Source: Cephalopachus bancanus (lineage: Eukaryota; Chordata; Mammalia; Primates; Tarsiidae). Taken from it: DNA of 64,000 bases. Position numbers and translations under genes: made by a program. Each line of letters starts with the position of its first letter. The stretch's first letter is position 1. The notes beneath the pieces were generated by a model. That model did no database searches and was not told the DNA's origin. It worked only from the letters and a program-made list of their open reading frames with translations. The stretch spans positions 4,448,001 to 4,512,000 of the forward strand of contig JAPVLO010000083.1 of NCBI GenBank assembly GCA_027257055.1, read 5' to 3'. Shown one piece after another: positions 23,674 through 34,040 of this stretch.

Positions 23674-25700
23674 ATAAGACCATAAATGTAATTAAACACA
23701 TCAATAGATGTAAAGACAAGAACCACAAAGTTATATCTTTAGATGTAGAAAAAACTTTTTGATAAAATTCGGCATCCCTTCTTGATAAAAACCCTCAAGC
23801 ATCTAAGTATACAAGAAACATACATCAAAATAGTAAGCTCCATCTATGATAAATCCACAGCTAGTATATTGCTAAATGGACAGAAACTGGAAACATTTCC
23901 CCTAAAAACAGGAACAAGATAAGGCTTCCCACTCTCATCCCTCTTGTTCAACATTGTGTTGAAAGTCCTAACTAGAGCAATTAGACAAGAGAAGAAAATC
24001 AGGGGTATCCAAACAGGAAAAGAGAAAGTTAAGTTAGCCCTCTTTGCTGACAAAATGATCCTGTATCTCAAAAAATCCAAGAGAATCTGTCAAAAATCTG
24101 CTTGCACTGATAAAGAAATTTGGCAAAGTCTCAGGGTACAAAATAAATGTGCAAAAGACAGTTGCATTCATGACAACAAAACAGGTAGAGAACCAAGTAA
24201 AAAGCACAATCCCATTCACAATATCCTCAAAAAATGAAATAACTGGGCATCTTCCTAACCAGAGAAGTGAAAGATATTTACCATGAGAACTAGAATACAC
24301 TGCTCAAAGAAATCCAAGAAAACACAAATAAATGGAAAAATATTCCATATTCATGGATAGGAAGAACCAGCATTGTTAAGATGTCCAATCTACCAAATGC
24401 AATCTACAGAGTCAATGCAATACCCATTAAGTTACCAACATCATTCTCTCAGACCTGGAAACGACAATACAGAAATTCATATGGAAACATAAATGACCAC
24501 AAATAGCCAAAACAATCCTTAGCAAAAGAAACAAAGCAGGAAGTGTCACACTTCCAGACATCAAACTTTACTATAAAGCTACAATAATCAAAAACAGCCT
24601 GGTACAAGAACAGGCATACGGACCAATGGAACAGGATAGAGATTCTGGAAGCAAAACCTCAATTTTTCAACTAACTCATCTTTGACAAAGCCTCCAACAA
24701 CAACCACTGGAGAGAGGAGAACCTTTTCAGTAAATGGTACTGGCAAACCTGGCTGGTCACATGCAGAAGATTGAAACGGACCCCTATCTATTGTCATACA
24801 CAAAAGTTAACTCTAAATGGATCCAAGACCTAAACATAAAACTTCAAATTATAAGAATCTTAGAAAATGCAGGAGATACCCTTATGGAAATTGAAACTGG
24901 CAACCAATTTCTGATCAAAACTCCAAGTGCCCATGCCATGACAGATAATATAGACAAGTGGGACCTCATCAAACTGACAAGTTTCCACAAAGCAAAAGAA
25001 ACCATCAAGAGAGTGCGTAGACAGCTCACAGAATGGAAAAAAAATTTTTGCCAACTGTATATCTGACAAAGACCTAGCGTCTAGGATCTACAAGGAACTC
25101 AAACATGCCAAAAGAAAAAATAAACTGCCCTATTAAAAAGTGAGCAAAAGACATGAATCGACACTTCTCAAATGAAGATATACAGGCATCCAACAGACAC
25201 ATGAAAAAGTCCTCAGCTTCACTAATCATCAGAGAAATGCAAATCAAAATCACACTGAGATACCACCTAACTCCAGTAAGAATGGTCATCATTAATAAAA
25301 CAAACAACAACAGATGCTGGCCAGGATGTGGAGAAAAAGGAACACTTCTACACTGCTGGCAAATATGCAAACTAGTGCAACATCTTTGGAAGACAGTGTG
25401 GCATGTGACCAAGAAATCCCCCTATTGGGAATATACCTGGAGGAACTCAAATCATTCTCCAAAAAAGATACCTGCACATGCATGTTTTTTGCAGCTCTAT
25501 TCACAATGGCAAAAACATTGAACCAACCATACTGAGCATCGAATTTGAACTGGATTTTTAAAATGTGGCACATATACACAATGAAATATTATGCGGTCAT
25601 AAAGAAGGACAAATATATGGACTTTGCAGAAACTTGGATGTATTTAGAGTCTATCATACTCAGTGATGTATCAAAAAAACACAGAACAGAATACCACACA
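23674..25700 (+). pseudogene. L1 ORF2 (RT to C-terminus), broken
   Basis: Remnant of the L1 reverse transcriptase. Readable pieces include 23,944-24,237 (RT palm), 24,734-25,066 ([13 protein letters not shown] region) and 25,153-25,535 (cysteine-rich C-terminal segment [10 protein letters not shown]). The catalytic motif reads FADK instead of FADD at about 24,048-24,059, so the active site is lost. Many indels separate the frames. No endonuclease domain is present. Confidence 0.85.
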
Positions 25701-25918
25701 TTCTCACTCATAAGCGGACCTTGAACAATTATCATAATACTAAGAGAAGGGGATTGGCAGTAGTGGGAAACTGCCAGGGTAGGGGGAGTGGGATTGACAG
25801 TTGAGGGGAACTGCCAGGGGAGGGAGGGTCACACCTCATCAATAAGGGTAACTGCATAGTGAACATTTGTATACCTAATCCTGAATTGTATCCCACATCT
25901 TTAAAATAAAAATTTTAA
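23674..25918 (+). mobile_element. 5'-truncated L1 (plus strand)
   Basis: Starts inside the RT region of ORF2 (ccataaatgtaattaaacac) and runs to the 3'UTR and A-rich tail near 25,918. The 3'UTR shows the lineage-typical pair of G-rich units, each beginning gggattggcagtagtggg or similar. It lies head-to-head with the minus-strand L1 piece ending at 23,655, producing a large imperfect inverted repeat. Confidence 0.9.
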
Positions 25919-26090
25919 AAAGGGATTGGCAGTAGTGGGAAACTGCCAGGGTAGGGTGGGTGGGATTGGCAGCTGAGGGAAACTGCCAGTGGAGGGGGTG
26001 CACACTCATCACCAAGGGTACCTTCATAATGAATATTTGTATACCTAACCCTGAATTGTACCCCAAATTTTTTTAATAAAATATTTTTTT
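25919..26090 (+). mobile_element. extra L1 3' terminus in tandem
   Basis: A second copy of the last about 170 bases of the L1 3'UTR directly follows the first tail: ggcagtagtgggaaactgcc, then ctgaattgtaccccaaattt and an A/T-rich end. It repeats 25,746-25,918 with substitutions. It may be a very short 3'-end insertion into the A-tail or a local duplication. Confidence 0.85.
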
Positions 26091-26098
26091 AAAAAGAT
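26091..26098 (+). repeat. AAAAAGAT junction motif, copy 1
   Basis: AAAAAGAT occurs at the 5' edge of the full-length L1, at its 3' edge (32,551-32,558) and at the 3' edge of the MICOS13 pseudogene (33,092-33,099). It is the probable target-site duplication of the L1 and perhaps also of the pseudogene. A-rich motifs recur by chance, so single copies are weak evidence. Confidence 0.6.
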
Positions 26099-27491
26099 TT
26101 GTTGATAGTCAGGGGACGCGGCAAGATGGCGACGGGGCAACCCGGCGTCTGAAGCTCTGCAAGGGAGATCTGCAGTGGGTCTCTGACTCTCACCCCCGGG
26201 GGCTGGGGACCCCAGCATTGCAGCCTGCTCTTCAGACAGAGCTTGGCCATTGCCACTGCTGGAACATCGCAACAATTGGACAGTTTTACTGCACTGCACT
26301 GTCCCGCCGCCACCGCAGCCCCTCCCCCCGTCGGCGCTCCCATCGCCGCTGCCACCGCCGTGGCCTCTGGTACGGGTAGCTCATCACAACCCGGCCCAAG
26401 GAGATCCACACCAAACCGCTTCAGGGAAGATCTGCTGGGATCGCTGCCACATCTCCTGTGTCCGAGACTGTCCTGCCTGCCCGGTGTGGGGCTCCTGTTG
26501 CCTGCTCGGAGGCAGGCAGCCATCTTGTTCCTGTCCGGCCCCACCCCCTCTGGGGCGAGCAGATGAGATAGCACCACCTGCTGGCGATTCAAGGTAACAA
26601 CACCGAAATGGGAGAAACAAGCTTGATAAAGACATAGACGAAACTTCTGAACCAAGGTTAATCTGAACTGTCCTTCACAGCAGATCAGGGGAACTGACCC
26701 TAACTGCAAACTAATTTACCAGCTTGAAAAGAAAACTAGAAATCAGACTTGAAAGGACATTGGACTAAAACGAAAGGTCTCAGAGTGTGCTTCATTGATT
26801 CTATCAGTTTAATGACTTAATTCTATTCCTACCGTATTGTTCCCTTTTTTCTCTTTTCCTTTTCCTTTTCTTCTCTTTTCTTCAGTCTGTAAACCATGTC
26901 TTTGTATAGAGGAACAGCACACTAATAAGGTGGTGGGATAGCTGGTATGTTAGCATCACTATATGTTTTATTTTTGTTTGTATGAGAGTTGGTTCGACTG
27001 TAGCTGTGGTCTGTTGTTTTCATCTGTTTCAGTATAGGCCTCTCTCTCTATTTGTTGGCACACTCGTTTGTTTCCCCCCTTACTCCTCTATCTCTCCACT
27101 CCCCTCTGCAACCCACTATCTGCTCCATTCTCTCCCCTCTGCTAACCACATTTTATTTCAGGGAGTAAACCTACAGCCCCACTGCATGGACAGATTCCAG
27201 GGCAATGGGAAGTGGGTTCCACATTATCCACACGCCTGTCAGCGAATACCAGGACCTGCAGACAGATTCTGAATCACAGCTCTCCCCTTAAGTACAGCTC
27301 AAAACTGCAAAAAGGACCACCTCCAACCTACAGTGCAACTTCAGAATTGAACAAAGTAAGAGGACATACATAAAGAATAGGAGATTGAACAAACAGAAGT
27401 AAAACCAATCCCTTTACCCCTGAATAACAGAATTAAAGAAGACGGTGATGTGGAGGGAAGGAAAAAGTAGGGAGGGGGAAAAACTGCACAA
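26099..27491 (+). promoter_or_regulatory. L1 5'UTR / internal promoter
   Basis: CpG-rich first part (to about 26,760) followed by pyrimidine-rich sequence. A consensus-like YY1 site, aagatggcg at 26,123-26,131, lies some 25 bases from the element start, as in active primate L1 promoters where YY1 sets the start position. The antisense strand carries a 206-codon open frame (26,709-26,089). A pyrimidine tract ending tttatttcag (27,152-27,161) precedes sequence shared with the second L1's 5'UTR. Confidence 0.85.
26123..26131 (+). promoter_or_regulatory. YY1-like site of the L1 promoter
   Basis: aagatggcg matches the YY1 core (AAnATGGCG) at the position expected near the start of a primate L1. 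The second L1 has the decayed form aagatggtg at 35,532-35,540, consistent with CpG loss. Confidence 0.7.
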
Positions 27492-28455
27492 ATGAAGAAA
27501 AACCAAAAGAAGAATATAGGTCTTACACAGACCCCTGGGAGATCAGACAATGAGAAAACAGATTCTGGAACACAGACAATGAAGACTCCCCAGAATGACT
27601 GGCTACATGCAACAAACCCAGACATCAAGACATTAATGGAGAGAATTTTAAAAACTGAGGAGAGACAAGAGGAAAATAGGAAGGAGCTGTTGTCAGAAAT
27701 GACAGCAGTAAAGAATACTGTGATGGAAATGAACAACAGACTAATAAGCATGGAAAGCAGAATCAGCCAAGCAGAAGAAAGAATCTCAGAGCTCGAGGAC
27801 CAAAACACAGAACTAACCCAAACTGTCAAAAGCATAGAAAAGAAGCTCAAAAAGACAGAACAAAACCTGCAAGAGATGAATGATCACTTCAAGACCAAAC
27901 CTAAGAATAATTGGGCTTTCTGAGGCAGAAAGAGAAACAGAAGCCACACTGGAACAAACATTTCATGAAATCATTCAAGAAAACTTCCCTCATCTCATTA
28001 AGGATGAAAAAATTCAAACACAAGAGATTCAGAGAACCCCCGCAAGACAACAAACGAGAAGACCAACTCCCAGACACATAATAATTCGCCTAAACAAAGT
28101 AGCTATGAAAGGAAAAATCCTAAAGGCAGCAAGACAAAAAGGCCAGACTACCTACCAAGGAAAACCAATTAGAATAGCAGCAGATTTATCCACAGAAACC
28201 CTTCAGGCCAGGAGAGCCTGGAGCCCTATCTTCAAAGTTCTAAAAGAGAAACAATTTCAACCAAGAATAACCTACCCAGCCAAACTAAGCTTCATTAGTG
28301 AGGGAGAATTGAAACCTTTTCCAGACATCCAATCCCTAAGAACCTACGCTGCCACCAGACCACCTCTACAAGAAACACTTAAGAAAGTACTGAACACAGA
28401 AGAAAAAGAAAAAAGAACAACAGCATTCTTCACAAGAGTACAGGCAAAAGATTAA
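27492..28455 (+). pseudogene. L1 ORF1 (RNA-binding chaperone), one frameshift
   Basis: ORF1p is the trimeric RNA-binding protein that coats L1 RNA in cytoplasmic particles. Begins MKKNQKKNIGL at 27,492. Residues about 50-130 form a heptad-rich coiled coil (ISQAEERISELEDQN). The RNA-recognition domain follows (RIIGLSEAERETEATLEQTF) and then the C-terminal domain (KVLKEKQFQPRITYPAKLSF), ending TRVQAKD. A 2-base deletion near 27,893, seen by comparison with the other L1, splits the frame into 27,492-27,923 and 27,880-28,455. Restoring length would give about 321 residues, near the usual size. The start is chosen because both L1 copies share MKKNQKKN there. Confidence 0.92.
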
Positions 28456-28527
28456 AAACACACATGAACCAACTCCAAAACCCAAAGAAAGACAACAAAT
28501 AAACAGGAACAACTCTGTAAGAACCTT

Positions 28528-31500
28528 ATGACAGGGATCAACTCTTGCATTTCAATTATTAGCCTAAATGTGAATGGACTAAATGCACCACTGAAAAGAC
28601 ATAACTTGGAAAAATAGATAAAATATCATCAGGCAACAATCTATTGCCTTCAAGAGACTCACCTTACTAGAAAGGACACCCACAGACTCAAAGTAAGAGG
28701 ATGGGAAACAAACTTCCAGGCGAACAGAATATAAAAGAAAGGAGGAGTAGCCATCTTAATTTCAGACAAAATACCCTTCAAACTATTAAAAATCAAAAAA
28801 GATACAGAAGGCCACTACACAATGATAAAAGGCTCAATCCATCAACAAGAAATATCTATCCTAAACATATATGCACCCAACATAGGTGCGCCAACTTTCA
28901 TAAAGCAACTTCTTAGAAAACTAAAGAAAGATATTGACTCTAACACTATCATAACTGGGGACTTTAATACCCCACTCACAACCCTAGACAGATCATCAGG
29001 ACAAAAAATCAGCAAGGAGATCCGGAACCTCAAAGTGACTTTGGATCAAATGGACTTAATTGATACCTACAGAACTCTCCATCCAAAGACCACAGAATAC
29101 ACATTCTACTCATCACCACATGGAACATATTCTAAGATCGACCACATATTTGGCAATAAATCAAGCATAAGCAAATTTAAAAGGACTGAAATTCTACCAA
29201 ACACCTTCTCGGACCACAGTGGAATAAAAATAAACATTGACACCAACAAAGTCCCCCCAAAACCCACAAAGACATGGACACTAAACAGCATGATGCTAAA
29301 CAACTCCTGGGTCAACGATGAAATCAAAACAGGGATCAAAAGATACCTGGAAACAAATGGAAATGAAGAAACATCTTACCAAAATCTCTGGGATGCCCTG
29401 AAAGCTGTAGTAAGAGGGGAATTTATATCCCTACAAACACACATGAAGAAAAATGGAAGGAACAGAAATTCACAACCTAACAAGCCACCTAAAGAAGCTG
29501 GAAGAGCAAGACCACAAAAACCCTAATTTCAGCAGAAGAATCCAGATCACCAAAATAAAAGCCCAAACCAGGACATAAAAGACAAAAAGATAATACAAAA
29601 AATCAATGAAACAAAAAGCTGGTTCTTCGAAAGGGTAAACAAGATTGATGGTCCCCTAGCTAGACTGACCAAAAAAAAAGGAGAAAAAAACCAAATAAGC
29701 ATAATCAGAAACACAAAAGATGAAGTCACATCTGACCCTGAAGAAATACAAAAGATCATTAGAGACTACTACGTACACTTGTATGGAAACAAACTTGAAA
29801 ACCATAAGGAAATGGAGGACTTTCTGATATCACACAACCTACCTAGGTTGGAACAAGAAGAAATTGAGACCCTAAATAGACCAATAACAATCAAGGAAAT
29901 TGACTATGTAATAAGAAAACTTCCTACAAAAAAAAGTCCTGGTCCAGATGGCTTTCCAGCAGAATTCTACAAGACATTCAAGGAGGAGCTGATACCAATG
30001 CTACTGAAGGTATTCCAGGCGATTGAAAAAGATGGAACTCTCCCCAAATCATTTTATGAAGCCAACATCACATTGATACCCAAGCCAGGTAAAGATCCAA
30101 CAAAGAAAGAGAACTACAGGCCAATATCTTTGATGAACATAGATGCTAAAATTCTCAACAAAATCCTAGCAAACCGGATTCAGCAATACATCTCAAAAAT
30201 CATCCACCATGACCAAGTAGGCTTCATTCCTGGCATGCAAGGCTGGTTCAACATTCGTAAAACCATAAATGTAATTAAATACATCAACAGATGTCAAAAC
30301 AAAAACCACATGATCATATCATTAGATGCAGAAAAAGCCTTTGATAAAATCCAGCACCCCTTCTTGATAAAAACCCTTGAACATCTAAGCATACGGGGAA
30401 CATACCTCAAAATAGTAAAAGCCATCTACGAGAAACCCACAGCCAGCATACTCCTAAATGGACAAAAATTGGAACCGATTCCTCTGAAAACTGGAACTAG
30501 ACAAGGATGCCCACTCTCTCCCCTCCTGTTCAACATAGTATTGGAAGTCCTGGCTAGAGCAATCAGAGAAGAGGAGGCAATCAGAGGTATTCAAATAGGA
30601 AAAAAGGAAGTCAAGTTATCTCTCTATGCAGATGATATGATGGTGTACCTTGAAAACCCAAGAGAATCTGTCAAAGGCCTCCTTACATTGATAAAGGCCT
30701 TTGGCAAAGTCTCAGGATACAAAATAAATGTACAAAAGACAATCGCATTTCTCTACACCAATAATAAACAAACAGAAACCCAAATAAAAAACACAATTCC
30801 CTTCACAATAGCCACAAAAAAAATGAAATACCTTGGCATCTTCCTAACCAGAGATGTGAAAGAGCTTTACAATGAAAATTATAAAACACTGCTCAAAGAA
30901 ATCAAAGCTGACACGAACAAGTGGAAAAATATCCCATGCTCATGGATCGGAAGAATCAGCATTGTGAAGATGTCCATCTTACCTAAGGCAATCTACAAAT
31001 TCAATGCAATACCCATTAAATTACAACAACATTCTTCTCAGACCTAGAAAAAACAATGCAGGAATTCATATGGAAACACAAACATCCAAGAATAGCCAGA
31101 ACAATCCTCAGCAAAAAAACAAAGCAGGTGGTATCACAATACCAGACTTCAAACTTTACTATAAAGCTACAATAATCAAAACAGCTTGGTATTGGTACAG
31201 GAACAGGCATATAGATCAATGGAACAGAATTGAGATTCCAGAAGTAAAACCTCAATTCCTCCACCAACTCATCTTCGACAAAGCCCCCACCACCTACCAA
31301 TGGGGAGAGGAGAACCTATTCAGTAAATGGTGTTGGGAAAACTGGCTGACCACATGCAGAAGATTGAAACAGGACCCCTATCTATCCCCATGCACAAAGG
31401 TTAACTCCAAATGGATCAGAGACCTAAATGTAAAACCTCAAACCATAAGAACCTTAGAAAAGGAAGGAAATACTCTCATGGAAATCGGAACTGGCATCCA

Positions 31501-32340
31501 ATTCCTGTACAAAACCCGAAACCCACAGGACTTAAGAGAGAAGATAGACAAATGGGACCTTATTAAACTGACAAGCTTCTGCAAAGCCAAAGAAACCATC
31601 AAGAGAGCAGGGAGACAGCCTACAGACTGGGAAAAAGTATTTGCCAACTCTAGGTCTGACAAAGGCTTAACATCCTGGATCTACAAGGAACTGAAACGTA
31701 CTGAAAAGAAGAAAACAAACAACCCCATTATAAAATGGGCAAAAGATATGAACAGACACTTCACAAAAGAAGACATTCAAGAAGCCAACAAACACGTGAA
31801 GAAATGCTCAACCTCACTAATCATCAGGGAGATGCAAATCAAAACCACACTGAGATACCACCTAACTCCAGTCAGAATGGCAATTATCAACAACTCAAAA
31901 AATAACAGCTGCTGGAGAGGGTGTGGTGAAAAGGGAACACTTCTACACTGTTGGTGGGAGTGTAAACTAGTGCAACCTCTGTGGAAAGCAGTGTGGCGAT
32001 TCCTAAAAGCTCTAAAAATTGACCTTCCATATGACCCTGCAATCCCCCTACTGGGAATACACCCTGAAGAACACAAATCACTCTATAAAAAAGATACCTG
32101 CACATGTATGTTTATCGCAGCGTTGTTCACAATAGCAAGAACCTGGAAACAACCATGCTGCCCATCAAAAGAGGACTGGATTTTAAAAATGTGGTAATAT
32201 ACACGATGGAATACTTCGCAGCCATAAAAAAGAACAAAATCATGAATTTCGCAGCAACCTGGATGGAACTAGAGTCTATAATACTGAGTGACCTCTCACA
32301 GAAACAAAGATCAGAATATCACATGTTCTCACTCATATAA
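28528..32340 (+). pseudogene. L1 ORF2 (endonuclease-reverse transcriptase), broken
   Basis: ORF2p nicks target DNA and reverse-transcribes L1 RNA. Start ATG at 28,528. Endonuclease residues align with known L1 numbering: N14, E43, D145, N147, D205, D229 and H230 are all present. The RT active site at codons 700-703 reads YADD (30,625-30,636) where most L1s have FADD. The C-terminal segment [18 protein letters not shown] is present. Lesions: TAG at 28,615 (codon 30), TAA at 28,732, +1 near 29,446 compensated by -1 near 29,567, -1 near 31,024, -1 in the A-run at 31,113, and a lost base creating TAA at 32,195. Longest intact pieces are 29,779-31,047 (422 codons) and 31,004-32,197. Confidence 0.94.
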
Positions 32341-32550
32341 TGGACTTTGAACATCCAATGTAATACTATAAGAAAATGACTGACGGTACTGGGAAACTAT
32401 GGTGGGTTGGGATTAACAGTAGCAAATATCTGTCTGGGGCTGGGAAAACACCTCTTATCAACAGGGTGCCTGAATGAAACATAATTGTACACCTAACCCT
32501 TAACCGTACCCCACAAAACCATAATAAAAAATACTGATTAATTATAAAAA
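32341..32550 (+). other. L1 3'UTR and poly-A
   Basis: Starts after the ORF2 stop with the conserved ggactttgaacatccaatg, contains a short G-rich stretch, then cctaacccttaaccgtaccc and AATAAA-type signals before the A-tail. Confidence 0.85.
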
Positions 32551-32559
32551 AAAAAGATT

Positions 32560-33096
32560 TTTTTGGAGTCAAGTGTCCTTGCACGTGGAGCTGAACAATC
32601 ATGGTGGCCCGGGTGTGGTCACTGATGAGGTTCCTCATCAAGGGCAGTGTGGCTGAGGGCGCTTTTACCTGGCTTACGGCCAGGAACTACTGGGACCCAG
32701 TGACAAGAGCCAGGCGGCCCTGCGGAAGGTCAGGGAGGTGGTTCCCCCAGCCATGTACCAGTTCAACCAGTAGGTGTGTCAGCAGACAGGCCAGCAGCTA
32801 CCCCAGCTCCTAGCCCCTCCAAAGATTGACTTTCCCATCTGAGACACCTGGAATTCAGGTGTCATCAGGGTGATGTTGGCTCTATCGGTGGCACCCTCCA
32901 AGGCCTGCAAGTACTCCAGGGAGGGCTGGGAACATGTAAAGATGCACATCAAGTAGCAAGCAGCAGAGGCTGCTTGCCCTGGCCAGAACAGGCATGGAGG
33001 TCACAGACCAGAAGATTTCAGATGGGGACCCCACTCTGAAGGCAGCTTCCGGCCTTGCCAGCCCAATAGAGAACTTCCAAAGTGTTCAAAAAAAAA
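32560..33096 (+). pseudogene. MICOS13: processed pseudogene of MICOS13 (QIL1/C19orf70)
   Basis: MICOS13 is a small inner-mitochondrial-membrane subunit of the MICOS complex that supports cristae junctions. The CDS relic runs 32,601-32,956. The first 21 codons are open (MVARVWSLMRFLIKGSVAEG), then a frameshift occurs; downstream, in the corrected frame, VVPPAMYQFNQ, APPKIDFPI, ALSVAPSKA and SREGWEHVK are recognisable. Disabling changes include TAG at 32,771 and TGA at 32,840. The length (about 356 bases to the final TAG at 32,954) equals the usual 118-codon gene. No introns are present and a 9-base A-tail sits at 33,088-33,096, so it is a retrocopy made by L1 machinery. It directly follows the full-length L1. 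Confidence 0.92.
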
Positions 33097-33250
33097 GATA
33101 TGCTGTTGAACATCTATAAGGGTACCTGATCTCAAACCAGGCAAAGTGAGAGCCAGAGGGATGTCCAGACTTTACCTGCACAATGGCCACTTGTATACCT
33201 AATCCTGAATTGTACATCTTTAAAATAAAATGAAATATTTTTTTAAAAAG
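33097..33250 (+). mobile_element. L1 3'UTR terminus
   Basis: Plus-strand L1 3' end: ctgatctcaaaccaggcaaa, cacttgtatacctaatcctg and atctttaaaataaaatgaaa. It matches the tail at about 2,500-2,631 better than the immediately upstream L1. It is probably the remainder of an older plus-strand L1 tail into which the L1/pseudogene pair inserted. Confidence 0.8.
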
Positions 33251-34040
33251 AAACACGTTGTTGGATCCAATTTACTAGAATCTTGTTTAGAATTTTTGCA
33301 TCTGTGTTCATCAAGGAGATTGGACTGTAATTCTCTTTCCTTGTTGGGTCTTTGCCAGGTTTGGGTATCAGTATGCTGTTAGCTTCATAAAATGAGTTAG
33401 GAAAAATTCCATCATTCTTGATTGCCTAGAATACTTTCAATAGGTTTGGTATCAGCTTCTCCTTGTATGCCTTGTAGAATTCAGCTGGGAAGCCATCTAG
33501 TCCAGGGCTTTTTTTAGCAGGGAGATTTCTTATGACTGAGTCAATTTCCTATTTAGAGTTTCAATTTCTTCTTGTTTCAACTTTGGGAGATTGTGTGATG
33601 TCAGAAAGTGCTCTATTTTCTTTAAGTTTTCTAGTTTATTTGAATACAGATATGCATAGTAATCTCTGATAATCTTTTTAATTTCTTCAGGGTCAGTTGT
33701 GATCGCACCTTTTGCATTTCTGTCTTTATTCAGACTTTCTCTCTTTTTTTTGTCAGGGGTTCTCTGTCAATCATATTTATCCTTTTAAAGAACAAGGTTT
33801 TTGCCTTGTTGATCCTTTCTATAATATTTTTGTCTTCTATATCCTGCAATTGTGGTTTTATATTGGTGATCTGGATTCTTAAGCTGAAGTTAGGATTTAG
33901 ATAATCTAGCCTTTCCAGTTCCCTTAGGTTGATGTTAGGTTGTGTATTTGATCTTTCTGTTTTCTTGATGTAAGCATGCAATGCCATAAATTCTCCTCTT
34001 AACATTGCTTTCATGGCATCCCAGAGATTCTGACAAGATG
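33251..34040 (-). mobile_element. host L1, upstream ORF2 piece
   Basis: Minus-strand L1 ORF2 from just after the endonuclease (NLWDAMKAMLRGEFMAL, at the high-coordinate end) to the RT palm entrance, ending at a sequence coding WIQQ near 33,255. The L1 piece at 23,655 resumes a few codons later ([12 protein letters not shown]), so the two were contiguous before the 9.6-kb package inserted between them. The minus-strand frame 34,059-33,730 (109 codons) is the best remaining open stretch. Confidence 0.85.

Larger units (their letters stand above)
26099..32550 (+). mobile_element. full-length L1 retrotransposon (broken ORFs)
   Basis: A complete L1 of about 6.45 kb with a GC-rich 5'UTR (26,099-27,491), ORF1 (27,492-28,455), ORF2 (28,528-32,340), a short 3'UTR with AATAAA near 32,523, and a poly-A tail. 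Flanking AAAAAGATTT at 26,091-26,100 and 32,551-32,560 is the likely target-site duplication. ORF lesions make it incapable of autonomous movement. It sits in the A-tail of an older plus-strand L1. Confidence 0.92.

Noticed and set aside
21508..26090. Head-to-head L1 pair as a single twin-primed element
   Set aside because: Both arms cover the same L1 region, whereas twin priming gives adjacent, non-overlapping regions; they are two insertions.
26243..26597. Pro/Ala-rich frames of 107 and 115 codons in the L1 5'UTR
   Set aside because: They overlap in different frames of a GC-rich promoter and are compositional.
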